A DNA stretch of 64,000 bases, taken from Actinomadura flavalba DSM 45200. GTDB taxonomy: Bacteria > Actinomycetota > Actinomycetes > Streptosporangiales > Streptosporangiaceae. Both the position numbers and the translations under genes were made by a program. The stretch lies in assembly GCF_000374305.1 (NCBI RefSeq), contig NZ_KB894095.1, forward strand, positions 248,001-312,000, written 5' to 3'. Shown here piece by piece: positions 39,512-48,922 of this stretch. A model generated the notes under the pieces. The model searched no databases. It was not told the origin of the DNA and worked only from the letters and a program-made list of their open reading frames with translations. The number at the start of each line of letters is the position of its first letter. The first letter of the stretch is position 1.

Positions 39512-40975
39512 TCAGTAGGTGAGGGTGTAGTCCTCTTCCCTGGCCTTGCGGGTGCCCGCCCAGAACTCGAAGGTGTGTCCGGGCCACAGGGTGCGGTTGA
39601 CGCCGGAGTCGTCCAGGTACCAGCTCTGGCAGCCGCCCTCGCTCCAGACGGCCTTGCGAAGCCGCTTGTGCAGCTTGTCGTTGAAGGCGCGCAGGGCTTC
39701 GGGCTTGGGCTCGATGGCGTCGGCGCCGCTCTCCTGGACGAGGCGCAGGCAGCTCAGCACGTGCTGGATCTGCACCTCGATCATGAAGACGACGGAGTTG
39801 TGGCCGAGGCCGGTGTTCGGCCCGAGCAGCAGGAACAGGTTGGGGAAGCCGGGGACGGACGTGCCCCGGTACGCCTCGATCCCGTTGGCCCACGCCTCCT
39901 GGATCTTGCGGCCGTCGCGGCCGACGATGCGCTGCTCGGCGAGCGCGTCGGTCACCTTGAAGCCGGTGCCGTAGATGATCGCGTCGACTTCGTACTCGGT
40001 GCCGTCGGCGGCGATGACCGAGTTCTCTCGGACCTCGCGGACGCCGGACGTCTGGACGTCCACGTTGTCGCGCGTCAGCGCCGGGTAGTAGTCGTTGGAC
40101 AGCAGGACGCGCTTGCACCCGATCGTGTAGTCGGGCGTGACCTTGGCGCGCAGCTCGGGGTCGGCGATCTGCCGCTTGATGTGGCGGCGGGCGAGGCTCT
40201 CCATCGGACCGGACAGCCGGGGGTCGATGGTGAAGCCGACGGCGCGGGCCTCCAGCCCCCAGTAGATCCCGGCGCGGAAGGCGCGGGCGGCGCCGGGGAC
40301 GCGCTGGAAGGCCGAGCGCACCGGCGCCGGGATGGAGACGTCCGGCTTGGGCTGGATCCACGGCGGCGTCCGCTGGAACAGCGCCAGGTGGTCGACCTGC
40401 TTGGCGATCTTCGGCACGAACTGGATGGCGGACGCGCCGGTGCCGATGACGGCGACGCGCTTGCCGGTCAGGTCGTAGTCGTGGTTCCACTCGGCGGAGT
40501 GGAAGACCGTCCCCTGGAACTTCTCGATGCCGGGAAGGTCGGGGTAGGACGGGATGTGCAGCGCGCCGATGCCGGACACGACGGCCTTGGGGGTGAAGAC
40601 GGTGCCGTCGGCGAGCGAGACGTTCCAGCGCTTGGCGGCGTCGTCGTACTCCATGGCCTCGACGTGCGAGCCGAACCGCAGGTGCGGGCGGATCGCGTGC
40701 TTGTCGGCGACGCGCTCCATGTAGGCGCGGATCTCCGGCTGCGGGGCGAACATGCGCGTCCAGCCGGGATTGAGGTCGAAGGAGAAGGAGTACATGTGCG
40801 ACGGCACGTCGCACGCGCAGCCCGGGTAGGTGTTGTCGTACCAGGTGCCGCCGAGGGCGTTGCTCTTCTCCAGGATGACGAAGTCGTGGAAGCCGGACTT
40901 CTTGAGCTGGATCGCCATGCCGAGCCCGGCGAAGCCGGACCCGATGATGACGATGGCCGGGGCGCGCTCGCTCAT
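39512..40975 (-). CDS. Flavin-containing monooxygenase, Baeyer-Villiger type
   Basis: The 487-aa enzyme has an FAD-binding GSGFAGLGMA motif at residues 11-20, an NADPH-binding GTGASAIQ near 180, and the Baeyer-Villiger fingerprint FxGxxxHxxxW (FQGTVFHSAEW) between them. GGTWYDNTYPGCACD is typical of class B monooxygenases such as cyclohexanone or phenylacetone monooxygenase. These use FAD, NADPH and oxygen to turn ketones into esters or to oxygenate heteroatoms. It diverges from a TetR gene over an 87-base region with strong palindromes, so that TetR is its probable repressor. The substrate is unknown. Confidence 0.94.
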   Translation of the reverse strand: MSERAPAIVIIGSGFAGLGMAIQLKKSGFHDFVILEKSNALGGTWYDNTYPGCACDVPSHMYSFSFDLNPGWTRMFAPQPEIRAYMERVADKHAIRPHLRFGSHVEAMEYDDAAKRWNVSLADGTVFTPKAVVSGIGALHIPSYPDLPGIEKFQGTVFHSAEWNHDYDLTGKRVAVIGTGASAIQFVPKIAKQVDHLALFQRTPPWIQPKPDVSIPAPVRSAFQRVPGAARAFRAGIYWGLEARAVGFTIDPRLSGPMESLARRHIKRQIADPELRAKVTPDYTIGCKRVLLSNDYYPALTRDNVDVQTSGVREVRENSVIAADGTEYEVDAIIYGTGFKVTDALAEQRIVGRDGRKIQEAWANGIEAYRGTSVPGFPNLFLLLGPNTGLGHNSVVFMIEVQIQHVLSCLRLVQESGADAIEPKPEALRAFNDKLHKRLRKAVWSEGGCQSWYLDDSGVNRTLWPGHTFEFWAGTRKAREEDYTLTY

Positions 40976-40994
40976 GTTGTTCCAAACTCTCGCG

Positions 40995-41031
40995 GTAACC
41001 TACTACCGGTAAGTTACCCCGGGTAGGTTAC
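40995..41031. promoter_or_regulatory. Palindromic operator cluster between monooxygenase and TetR
   Basis: GTAACCTAC at 40995-41003 is perfectly inverted as GTAGGTTAC at 41023-41031, and an 11-bp palindrome GGTAAGTTACC (41008-41018) lies between them; a further GGTAGGT follows at 41036-41042. The repeats occupy the divergent promoter and are a good candidate site for the TetR encoded at 41063. Confidence 0.75.
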
Positions 41032-41062
41032 TGACGGTAGGTCCAACAGAGGGGATTCTCCT

Positions 41063-41689
41063 GTGAGTGCTGCCACACCCGACGTGCCGCCGCGCCCGCG
41101 CCGCCGCCGGATGTCCCGCGCCGAGCGGGAGCGGCAGATGCTCGACGTCGCCAAGGAGCTCTTCGGCGAGCACGGCTACCACGCCGCCTCGATGGACGAG
41201 ATCGCCCGCCGCTGCGGCGTCTCCAAGCCGATGATCTACGAGTACTTCGGGTCCAAGGAGGGCCTGATGCTGGCGTGCCTGCGCCTCTCGCAGGCCGAAC
41301 TGTACGAGGTGACGCAGAAGGGCATCGCGGGCGCCACGACCCCGCGCGACATCCTGACGCGCGGAATGCTCGCCTACTTCGAGTTCGTCGGCTCCAACCG
41401 CCGCTCGTTCGCGATGGCGCTCGCCGAGCTGGCCGCGACGCCCGAGGCGGCGGCGGCCGTCGAGGAGATCCGGCTCCAGCAGAGCGCGCTGATCCGGGAC
41501 GTCCTGCGCACGTTCGCCTCCGGCGCGCCCGACGACCACGTCGCCGCGTTCACCGAGATCATCATGGGTGCCAGCGAGCGGCTGGCGCTGTGGCAGGTCC
41601 GGCACGCCGACGTCACCGCCGAGCAGGCCGCGACGTACATGTCCGACTTCTGCTGGCACGGCCTGTCGCCCTACCTGGCGGACGCCTGA
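41063..41689 (+). CDS. TetR regulator, probable repressor of the monooxygenase
   Basis: GTG 41063 has GAGGGG upstream. The 208-aa protein has a basic N-terminus (RPRRRRMSRAERERQ), a TetR helix-turn-helix at residues 22-68 (CGVSKPMIYEYFGSKEG) and an all-helical ligand domain. It is divergent from the Baeyer-Villiger-type enzyme with a shared palindromic operator. This arrangement normally means autoregulation and substrate-induced release. Its last 19 bases overlap the end of the next, convergent TetR gene. Confidence 0.92.
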   Translation: MSAATPDVPPRPRRRRMSRAERERQMLDVAKELFGEHGYHAASMDEIARRCGVSKPMIYEYFGSKEGLMLACLRLSQAELYEVTQKGIAGATTPRDILTRGMLAYFEFVGSNRRSFAMALAELAATPEAAAAVEEIRLQQSALIRDVLRTFASGAPDDHVAAFTEIIMGASERLALWQVRHADVTAEQAATYMSDFCWHGLSPYLADA

Positions 41690-42348
41690 TCGAAGCCGGG
41701 ACGGCGCGGCAGCGCCTCCACGGCGGCGAGCAGCAGGTCCAGGCCGAACTCGAAGTCGGCCTCGGAGTCGTTGCGCGCCAGCTCGTCGGCGCTCGCCAGG
41801 ACGTGCGGGAACTCGGCCGGGTCGAGCGCGGTGAAGTCGGTGAGCCGGTCGAGCGCCTTGGTCATGCCCACCTCGCGGAGCTGCGTGCCGAGCGCGTACG
41901 CCATGAGGACGCGGGTGACGCGCACCGCCGTCACCGAGTCGAACCCCGCCTCGGCGGCGATGGCGAGGGCGCGTTCGGCGGGGCGCAGCGCGATGGAGCC
42001 GTCGGCGCGGTGGGTGAGGACGATCGTCATGCAGCGCGGGTAGTCGTGCGCGACGGTCCGGAAGGCGCGGACGAGCGCCCGCGCGCGGTCGGCCCAGGAC
42101 GCCTCGGCCGCGCCGTCGAAGTCCATCCCGGCGACGACGTGCTCGGCGACGCCGCGCAGCAGCGCGTCCTTGCCGGGCACGTGGTTGTACAGCGACATGA
42201 CGGCGACGCCGAGTTCGGCGGCGACCGCGCGCATGGACAGGGCCTTGGCGCCGTCGCGTTCGATCAGGCGGACGGCGGCGGCGACGATGCGGGCACGGGT
42301 GAGGACGGGCCGGGCCTCCGCCGTGCCGGAGGTCACACTCTTGGCCAT
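41671..42348 (-). CDS. TetR regulator with TetR_C domain
   Basis: ATG 42348 has AAGGA 7 bases upstream; sequence beyond it lies in the operator. The 225-aa protein has its helix-turn-helix at residues 15-62 (RIVAAAVRLIERDGAKALSM, then LGVAVMSLYNHVPGKDALL), in the VAVMSLYNHV form of the classical TetR/TetR_C class. It is divergent from the di-iron protein gene over a 16-bp-arm palindrome and is therefore its likely repressor. The 3' end overlaps the neighbouring TetR gene by 19 bases. Confidence 0.92.
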   Translation of the reverse strand: MAKSVTSGTAEARPVLTRARIVAAAVRLIERDGAKALSMRAVAAELGVAVMSLYNHVPGKDALLRGVAEHVVAGMDFDGAAEASWADRARALVRAFRTVAHDYPRCMTIVLTHRADGSIALRPAERALAIAAEAGFDSVTAVRVTRVLMAYALGTQLREVGMTKALDRLTDFTALDPAEFPHVLASADELARNDSEADFEFGLDLLLAAVEALPRRPGFDQASAR

Positions 42349-42395
42349 CGAACCGTCCTTTACCGCCGTTGACAGGGTAAGTGCTCCGTGACACG

Positions 42396-42432
42396 GTACG
42401 TACAACGTACGCCAAACGTACGTTGTACGTAC
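42396..42432. promoter_or_regulatory. 16-bp-arm inverted repeat operator
   Basis: Left arm 42396-42411 (GTACGTACAACGTACG) is perfectly complementary to 42417-42432 around a 5-base centre CCAAA. It contains several nested CGTACG/GTACGT units. It lies between the divergent TetR (start 42348) and di-iron gene (start 42456), ending 23 bases before the latter, and is ideally placed as a TetR operator. Confidence 0.85.
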
Positions 42433-42455
42433 GATCGTCCGCCGGGAGGCGTCAC

Positions 42456-43565
42456 GTGTCGACCCATGACCTCTACACCTCACCCGTCGCCGCGTCCACC
42501 TGGGACGTGCCCCTCGCCGGCGACGCCCGCTTCACCTGGGAGTACGACGACGGCCGCGACAAGCTCCTCGCCCTGTACCAGAAGGGCAAGGACAAGCAGT
42601 GGGACTCCGTCAAGCGCATCGACTGGGACCTGGAGGTCGATCCGCAGAACGTCCTCGGCGTCCCCGACCAGTCGCTCGCGATCTACGGCACGCCGCACTG
42701 GGACAAGATGAGCGAGCGCGACCGCGGCGAGCTGCGGCGGCACTCCTCGTCCTGGCAGTTCAGCCAGTTCATGCACGGCGAGCAGGGCGCGATGATCACC
42801 GCCGCCCGGATCGTGGAGTCCGTCCCCGACCTGGACGCCAAGTTCTACTCGGCCACGCAGACGATGGACGAGGCGCGGCACGTCGAGATCTTCTCCCGGT
42901 TCCTCCAGGACAAGGTCGGCCTCGTCTACCCCATCAACACCAAGCTCCAGGACCTGCTCGCCGAGACCCTGGACGACTCCCGCTGGGACATGCCCTACCT
43001 CGGCATGCAGGTCCTCATCGAGGGGCTGGCCCTCGCGGCGTTCGGCGTCATCCGCGACATCACGACCAAACCGCTGCCCAAGCAGATCCTCACCTACGTC
43101 ATGCAGGACGAGGCGCGGCACGTCGCGTTCGGCCGGCTGGCGCTGCGCGACCACTACCGCGAGCTGTCCGCGCCCGAGCTGCGCGAGCGCGAGGAGTTCG
43201 TCATCGAGGGCTGCCACCTGATGCGCGACCGCATCCGGGGCCGGGAGATCTGGGAGAACTTCGGCATCAACCCCGCCGAGGTGGACGAACTCGTCACCAA
43301 CTCCCCCTACATGCGGATGTTCCAGAGCCTGCTGTTCAGCCGGATCGTCCCGTGCGTCAAGGACATCGGGCTGTGGAGCCCGCGCATCCGCGCGACGTTC
43401 GAGGAGATGGGCGTCCTGGAGGCGTCCCGCGCCGACCTGGACGCGCTCATGCGCGGCGACGAGGAGCAGGCCGAGCGGCTGGACGCCGAGCGGTTCGCGG
43501 CCGAGGAGGCCGAGCGCAAGGCCGAGGTGGACGACGTCATCGCGGCCGAGGCCGCCACGTCCTGA
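42456..43565 (+). CDS. Ferritin-like di-iron protein (oxygenase-like)
   Basis: GTG 42456 has GGGAGG 6 bases upstream; earlier in-frame codons lie inside the operator. The 369-aa protein has four helices with the di-iron carboxylate pattern: Glu in FMHGEQGAM, ExxH in MDEARHVEIF, Glu in IEGLALAAFG and ExxH in DEARHVAFGR. This is the ribonucleotide-reductase-R2/ferritin-like fold. No R2 tyrosyl-radical context is evident, so an oxygenase or desaturase role is more likely. It precedes an AurF-like gene by 16 bases, and the two may act on one pathway. The last 60 residues are an acidic Glu/Ala tail. Confidence 0.88.
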   Translation: MSTHDLYTSPVAASTWDVPLAGDARFTWEYDDGRDKLLALYQKGKDKQWDSVKRIDWDLEVDPQNVLGVPDQSLAIYGTPHWDKMSERDRGELRRHSSSWQFSQFMHGEQGAMITAARIVESVPDLDAKFYSATQTMDEARHVEIFSRFLQDKVGLVYPINTKLQDLLAETLDDSRWDMPYLGMQVLIEGLALAAFGVIRDITTKPLPKQILTYVMQDEARHVAFGRLALRDHYRELSAPELREREEFVIEGCHLMRDRIRGREIWENFGINPAEVDELVTNSPYMRMFQSLLFSRIVPCVKDIGLWSPRIRATFEEMGVLEASRADLDALMRGDEEQAERLDAERFAAEEAERKAEVDDVIAAEAATS

Positions 43566-43581
43566 CCGGAGAGGACGCACC

Positions 43582-44529
43582 ATGCCCACGCTGACCGAGC
43601 CCCGCACCGCCCGCATCCGCTGCCGCGACGGCGACCACACGCTCGTCCTGTCCGACCGCGAGGCGACCGCCGGGCGGCTGCTGGACGCGTCCCGCAGGCA
43701 CTCGTTCGACCCGGACGTGGACGTCGACTGGGACGTCCCCCAGGACCCCGACGTCTTCTACCTGCCGCCCACGCTCGTCTCGCTCTACGAGACGCCGCTG
43801 TGGGACGCGCTGTCGCACCGCGAGCGCGTCGAGCTGAGCAGGCGGGAGATGTGCAGCATCGCGTCGTTCGGCATCTGGTCGGAGATGATGCTGATGCAGG
43901 CGCTCGTCCAGCACGCCTACCGGCGCAGCTACGACAGCGCCCACGTCGCCTACGCCCTCACCGAGATCGCCGACGAGTGCCGCCACTCGGTCATGTTCGG
44001 GCGGATGGTGAAGACGTGCGGGCTCCGGACGACCCGCCCCAATCCGCTGATGTACCAGCTCGGCAAGGTCGCGTCGGCCGTCAACGACCCGCTCGTGAAG
44101 TTCGCCGGGACGCTCGTCGTGGAGGAGTTCACCGACGCGTTCCAGCGGATCACCTTCCCCGACGAGGACGTCCAGCCGATCATCCGGCAGGTGACGCGCA
44201 TCCACGTCATCGAGGAGGCCCGGCACATCCGCTACGCGCGCGAGGAGCTGAAGCGGCTGGTGGCGGCCGTGCCCGCGTGGCAGCGGCGGACGGCCGCGTA
44301 CTCGCTCGCGCGCTCGACGGCGCTGATGGCCGGGCACTTCCTCCACCCGTCCGGCTACGCGGCGGTCGGCCTGGACCCTCGCGCCGCCCGCCGCGCGGCG
44401 GCGGCGAGCCCGCACCGGCGCGCCACGATGGCCTGGTCGTTCCGCAAGTGCACCGCGTTCTTCGAGGAGATCGGCTTCCTGGACGGGCGGGCGCGCTCGG
44501 TCTGGCTCAAGGCCGGGCTGCTGGAGTGA
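43582..44529 (+). CDS. AurF-like di-iron oxygenase
   Basis: The 315-aa protein shows the AurF pattern: Glu in FGIWSEMMLMQ, ExxH in IADECRHSVMFGR, Glu in LVVEEFTDAFQ and ExxH in VIEEARHIRYARE. AurF is a di-iron N-oxygenase that converts p-aminobenzoate to p-nitrobenzoate; many homologues hydroxylate or oxidise other substrates. It is 16 bases downstream of the other di-iron gene and shares its regulated promoter. Its end overlaps the convergent phosphopantetheinyl transferase gene by 23 bases. The substrate is unknown. Confidence 0.9.
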   Translation: MPTLTEPRTARIRCRDGDHTLVLSDREATAGRLLDASRRHSFDPDVDVDWDVPQDPDVFYLPPTLVSLYETPLWDALSHRERVELSRREMCSIASFGIWSEMMLMQALVQHAYRRSYDSAHVAYALTEIADECRHSVMFGRMVKTCGLRTTRPNPLMYQLGKVASAVNDPLVKFAGTLVVEEFTDAFQRITFPDEDVQPIIRQVTRIHVIEEARHIRYAREELKRLVAAVPAWQRRTAAYSLARSTALMAGHFLHPSGYAAVGLDPRAARRAAAASPHRRATMAWSFRKCTAFFEEIGFLDGRARSVWLKAGLLE

Positions 44530-45184
44530 ACGTGCGCTCCTCGACCGCGACGTCCGCCGGGTGGTCGAGGAGCGCCAGGCAGGCGGCGTGGCCGGGGCCC
44601 GGGTCGAGCGTCCGCAGGGTGAAGCGGGCGGCGAGGCCGGGGCGGCCCGTCCAGTCCAGCAGGGCGGGCGGGGCGTCGGGGGCGCTGACGCGCAGGTGCG
44701 TCATCGGCTCGCGCAGCCCCTCGCCGGTGGCCTTCAGCAGGGCCTCCTTGCGCGTCCAGTAGGCGAGCAGCGCGTCCTCGCCGGTGGCGGACTCGCCGGG
44801 GGCGAGCAGGTGCGCGGCGACGTCGTCGCCGATGCGGCCCGCGGCCTCCTCGACGTCCACGCCGACGGGCCCGTGCCCGGAGATCGCGACGGCGACGCGG
44901 TCGCCGGAGTGCGACACGGACAGGAACGGTCCCCCGGCGATGCGGGGCGGGCCGTGCGGGGCGTCGCAGTCGGGGCAGGCGCGGGTCAGCGGGACGCGTT
45001 CGGGCGGCAGCGCGAGCCGGCGGGCGAGGGCGAGGCGGGTGAGCGTGACGCCGAGCGTGAAGCGGTCGCGGTCGGCGGGGCGGACGTAGCGGTCGCGACG
45101 GGCGCGTTCGGCGGCGTCGAGCAGCGCGACGTGGTGCGGACGGACGGTGTCGAGCGCCGCCCAGTGCACGGTGACCGGTTCCAC
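44507..45184 (-). CDS. 4'-phosphopantetheinyl transferase, Sfp type
   Basis: The 225-aa protein has the Sfp-type signatures: PFLSVSHSGDRVAVAISG, the metal-binding VGVDVEEA and the WTRKEALLKATGEGL helix with its Lys-Glu pair. These enzymes attach phosphopantetheine from CoA to carrier domains of polyketide and peptide synthases or fatty-acid carriers. A CPDCDAPHG segment near residue 70 might bind metal. No carrier-protein gene lies nearby, so this is probably the general Sfp-type enzyme of the cell. Confidence 0.92.
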   Translation of the reverse strand: MEPVTVHWAALDTVRPHHVALLDAAERARRDRYVRPADRDRFTLGVTLTRLALARRLALPPERVPLTRACPDCDAPHGPPRIAGGPFLSVSHSGDRVAVAISGHGPVGVDVEEAAGRIGDDVAAHLLAPGESATGEDALLAYWTRKEALLKATGEGLREPMTHLRVSAPDAPPALLDWTGRPGLAARFTLRTLDPGPGHAACLALLDHPADVAVEERTFTPAARP

Positions 45185-45456
45185 CCGCGTTCCCCTCTCG
45201 TCGCCGCGCCAGCGTAGCCGGTGCGGGGCGTCCCGATCGAAGGGGCCGCCGGGACGGGCCCGGCGGCCGTGCTCACTAGATCCAGGACACTCCGGCCCGC
45301 TGTGCGGTCACGACGCCGTCCTCCTCCTCTGCGCGCTGTGCGCCGGCCCGCCGCCCGCCGGGCGGAGGTGGACCGGCGCTCCCTCCCCTTTGCGAAACAG
45401 CCTAGAAGGCCATGACGGTGAATATCCGCCGATCGACCGAAAGAGGTCAAGAATGA

Positions 45457-46245
45457 TTACCGCAAACCCGGCAGCACTTCCTCCAGAACCAGAATCGCGT
45501 TCGCCACGCAGGTCTTCTCGTTGCGTGCGGGGTCGCCGGTCTTGGGGGCGGCCTCGCTGTAGCCCACCGTCACCAGAGCATTGCGGACGCGGACCGTCAC
45601 CTCCGCGACGACCGTCTCCGGGCGGCCCCCGGGACGCAGCGGCTTGTCGACCTTGAAGCGGTGGAAGGCGTCGTCGCCGAGGTCGTCGCGGCGCTGAACC
45701 GTGATCACCTGGTCGGGCGAGGTCTGCGCCTGCCGGATCGCCGACGCGAGCATCTCCCGGGCGAACGCCGACACGTCGCCGCCCTCACCGGAGGGGAACA
45801 GTCTCTTCTCCACCCGGACCACCTTCGCGTCACCGTGCGGTGAGCTGAACGTGCAGGTCGTGAGGGAGGTGTTGCCCGCCGCCTGGCTGCGCGCGCCCGG
45901 AACGAGGCGGCGCGCGGTGGCCTCGGTGACCCCCGCGCACGGCGGGGTCAGCGCGGCGATCGGGCCCTGGGCGGGAGGCGGCGCGGGGGGACGGGACGTC
46001 GGCGCGGGCGGCGGCGTGGACGGGGTCGCGGACGGCGACGGAGGCCGCGTCGGCGCCGTCGTCGGCGGAGGCGGGGCGGCACGTTCGTCGTCGTCCGGCA
46101 GGAACAGGAACGCCCCGCCCGCCGCGAGCCCGGCCACCACGACGACGGCGACGAGCGCCAGCAGCCGGGGGCGGCGCGAGGCCCGCGGCGGTTGCGGGCT
46201 CGAATAGCCGCGCTCGAACTCCGGCGGCGCCGGTGACAGCCCCAT
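45457..46245 (-). CDS. Membrane-anchored extracytoplasmic protein (DUF3558-like)
   Basis: ATG 46245 has GGAGG upstream. The 262-aa product has a short cytoplasmic start, one membrane helix ([21 protein letters not shown], about 29-50), a Pro/Thr/Ser linker to 95 and a globular outer domain with three Cys ([33 protein letters not shown]). The spacing and the Cys-x-hydrophobic pattern resemble DUF3558 domains of actinobacterial surface proteins. The function is unknown. It diverges from the DNA ligase gene. Confidence 0.75.
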   Translation of the reverse strand: MGLSPAPPEFERGYSSPQPPRASRRPRLLALVAVVVVAGLAAGGAFLFLPDDDERAAPPPPTTAPTRPPSPSATPSTPPPAPTSRPPAPPPAQGPIAALTPPCAGVTEATARRLVPGARSQAAGNTSLTTCTFSSPHGDAKVVRVEKRLFPSGEGGDVSAFAREMLASAIRQAQTSPDQVITVQRRDDLGDDAFHRFKVDKPLRPGGRPETVVAEVTVRVRNALVTVGYSEAAPKTGDPARNEKTCVANAILVLEEVLPGLR

Positions 46246-46361
46246 CTCCGCCTCCTCTCCTTGATCGCATCTTTTCCCCCGCTTCACCCGACGAAAAGGG
46301 GAACGGTCCGGGAGATCCCCCGGCCGCACATCCTGTCGGACCCGCTCGGCAGAATGGAAGC

Positions 46362-47888
46362 GTGCTGCTCTCCGCTCTAGCGCGAACGTCCGCCGAGGTC
46401 ACCGCGACCTCGTCCCGCAAGGCCAAGGCGGCGGCCATCGCCGGCTGCCTCCGCGACGCCGCCCCGGCGGAGGCCGCCATCGCCGTCGGCTACCTCTCCG
46501 GCGACCTGCCGCAGCGGCAGATCGGCGTCGGGTACGCGGCGCTGCGCGACGTCCCGCCGCCCGCCGCCGAGGCCGCGCTGACCGTCCTGGAGGTGGACGC
46601 CGCGTTCGGCGCGATCGGCGGCGTCGCCGGGAAGGGGTCGGTGGCGCGGCGGCGCGAGCTGCTGCACGCCCTGTTCGCGCGGGCCACCGCGCAGGAGCAG
46701 CGGTTCCTGGTGCGGCTGCTGTCGGGCGAGCTACGGCAGGGCGCGCTCGACGGGGTCATGACCGAGGCCGTCGCGAAGGCCGCTGACGTGCCCGTCGCGG
46801 CCGTGCGGCGGGCCGTGATGCTGCGCGGGGCGCTCGGTCCCGTGGCGACGGCGGCGCTGGCGGGCGGCGCGGGCGCGCTCGCGGAGTTCGGGCTGGAGGT
46901 CGGGCGTCCGGTGCGGCCGATGCTGGCCGCGTCCGCGCCCGACGTCGCCGCCGCGCTCGAACGCGTCGACGGGCCCGCCGCCGTCGAGTGGAAGCTCGAC
47001 GGCATCCGCGCACAGATCCACATCACCGGCGGCGCCGTCCGCGTCTTCACCCGCACGCTCGACGAGATCACCGAGCGGCTGCCGGAGGTCGTGTCCGCGC
47101 TGGCGTCGCTGCCCGTCCGCGACGCCGTGTTCGACGGCGAGCTGATCGCGCTGCGGCCCGACGGCACGCCCCACCCGTTCCAGGTGACGTCCGCGCGCAC
47201 CGCGACGCGGGTGCCGCGCGGCACCGAGCAGGTCGCGCTGTCGGTGCTGCTGTTCGACGTGCTCCACCTCGACGGCGACGACCTGCTCGACCGTCCGGGC
47301 GCCGAGCGGCACGCCGCGCTGGAGCGGGTCGTCCCGGCCGCGCAGCGGATGCCGCGCCGCGTCACCGCCTCCGCCGACGAGGCGGCCGAGGTGTTCACCG
47401 AGGCCGTCCGGCGGGGGCACGAGGGCGTCCTGGTCAAGGCGCCCGACAGTCCCTACACGGCCGGGCGGCGCGGCGCCGGATGGATCAAGGTCAAGCCCCG
47501 GCACACGCTCGACCTGGTCGTGCTCGCCGCCGAATGGGGCCATGGCCGCCGCAGCGGCTCCCTGTCGAACCTGCACCTGGGCGCCCGCGACCCGAGCACC
47601 GGCGGCTTCGTCATGCTCGGCAAGACGTTCAAGGGCCTCACCGACGAACTCCTCGCCTGGCAGACCGAGCACCTGCGCGCCCTCGCCGTCTCCGAGGACG
47701 ACTGGACCGTCCACGTCCGTCCCGAACTCGTCGTCGAGATCGCCTTCGACGGCGTCCAGCACAGCACCCGCTATCCGGGCGGCATCGCCCTGCGTTTCGC
47801 CCGCGTCCTCCGCTACCGCCCCGACAAGTCACCCACCGAAGCCGACACCATCGACACCGTCCGCGCAGTGGCCCCCGTCCTCGACTAA
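46362..47888 (+). CDS. ATP-dependent DNA ligase
   Basis: The start GTG 46362 gives 508 aa and matches the usual N-terminus ([22 protein letters not shown]); there is no good ribosome site, so translation may be leaderless. The adenylation domain carries motif I EWKLDGIR (Lys near residue 213), motif [15 protein letters not shown] and motif V GWIKVKP, followed by an OB domain (LLAWQTEHL onwards). The N-terminal 200 residues are the helical DNA-binding domain of LigB-type enzymes. These ligases act in repair beside the NAD-dependent LigA. A weak GC-rich hairpin lies after the stop (47909-47943). Confidence 0.95.
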   Translation: MLLSALARTSAEVTATSSRKAKAAAIAGCLRDAAPAEAAIAVGYLSGDLPQRQIGVGYAALRDVPPPAAEAALTVLEVDAAFGAIGGVAGKGSVARRRELLHALFARATAQEQRFLVRLLSGELRQGALDGVMTEAVAKAADVPVAAVRRAVMLRGALGPVATAALAGGAGALAEFGLEVGRPVRPMLAASAPDVAAALERVDGPAAVEWKLDGIRAQIHITGGAVRVFTRTLDEITERLPEVVSALASLPVRDAVFDGELIALRPDGTPHPFQVTSARTATRVPRGTEQVALSVLLFDVLHLDGDDLLDRPGAERHAALERVVPAAQRMPRRVTASADEAAEVFTEAVRRGHEGVLVKAPDSPYTAGRRGAGWIKVKPRHTLDLVVLAAEWGHGRRSGSLSNLHLGARDPSTGGFVMLGKTFKGLTDELLAWQTEHLRALAVSEDDWTVHVRPELVVEIAFDGVQHSTRYPGGIALRFARVLRYRPDKSPTEADTIDTVRAVAPVLD

Positions 47889-48031
47889 CCGCCCCGGGGC
47901 GGCCCGGCGAGGCCCGCCGGTAACGGCACGGGCGGGGCCTCGGTGGAGTTTGACCGAGGCTTTGCGGTGCGCGCCAGCGTGGCACCACCGAAGACGCAAA
48001 GATAGTCACCGTCCGTATCACGGAGGTGACG

Positions 48032-48922
48032 ATGCGCACGGTACAGCCCTGGATCATCGCGACCCTGCCCCTCGCTCTCCTCGCCCCGGCGCTCCCGACA
48101 GCGTCAGCGTCGAGCCGCACCCTGGCACCCGCCCCACACCCCCCACCCGCCACAGCCCTCCCAACCAAACACACGTCACAGAACGACAACCCACCCAACA
48201 ACCCCCGCACAACCCCACGAAAAGCGGGCCTTCTCCACCAGGAGAAACCCACCCAAGACGCGACAACGCCCAACACAGCAAGTCCCGGCACAAAAACCGT
48301 CCCGACAACGCGCGGCGCAGGGATTCCCGACCTGGCAACCGTCAACGCGGGAACGCGCGGCGCGGCGCGTCCCGGCGCAGAAAGCGCAGACGCAAGCGCG
48401 CGCGGCGCCGCGAGACTCGGCGCGGCAACCGTCGACGCGGGAACGCGCGACGCGTCGAGTCCCGGAGCGGGAACCATCAACGCGGGAACGCACAGCGCAG
48501 GGATTCGCCGCGTCGGAGCCGTCGACGGACGAGCGCGCGGCGCCGTGAAGTCCGGTGCGAGAGCTTTCGGCGGCGGAGCGCCCAGCGCAGGAACCTTCGG
48601 AGCGGACGAACTCAGTGCGGGGGCGCCTGGCGTGCGGGGCCCCGGTGCAGGAACGCTCGGCGCGGGCGCTTCCGGCGACGGGGCATCGGGCGTGGTTACA
48701 CCCGACGCGGCGACGCCCGACGTGGGGGCGCGCGACACTGAGTCTCCCGTGGCGGGGGCGGCCGGGGGGTGGCCCGGGGGTGGGTGCGGGCGGGGTGGTG
48801 CGTGCGGACCATGCCGTTGGCCGATCCCGATGTGCTGGTGCGGGCGGAGCCGCATGGCGGGGGCGGGTGGCTGGCGTGGCCCGCTGCCGAAAAGCAGGAC
48901 GGGGGTGGCTCCGGCGAGGTGA
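48032..48922 (+). CDS. Secreted low-complexity protein with five-residue periodicity
   Basis: ATG 48032 has GGAGG 5 bases upstream. The 298-aa product begins with a signal peptide ([20 protein letters not shown]). Residues 30-80 are Pro/Thr/Asn-rich. Residues 95-230 repeat with a period of five ([25 protein letters not shown] and similar), that is, 15-base DNA periodicity. It resembles degenerate pentapeptide-type or collagen-like sequence, but the A(D/N)Lxx consensus is not met. The last 50 residues (from about 48770) abruptly become Trp/Cys/Gly-rich, suggesting that the natural frame ends or shifts there. No function can be assigned. Confidence 0.6.
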   Translation: MRTVQPWIIATLPLALLAPALPTASASSRTLAPAPHPPPATALPTKHTSQNDNPPNNPRTTPRKAGLLHQEKPTQDATTPNTASPGTKTVPTTRGAGIPDLATVNAGTRGAARPGAESADASARGAARLGAATVDAGTRDASSPGAGTINAGTHSAGIRRVGAVDGRARGAVKSGARAFGGGAPSAGTFGADELSAGAPGVRGPGAGTLGAGASGDGASGVVTPDAATPDVGARDTESPVAGAAGGWPGGGCGRGGACGPCRWPIPMCWCGRSRMAGAGGWRGPLPKSRTGVAPAR

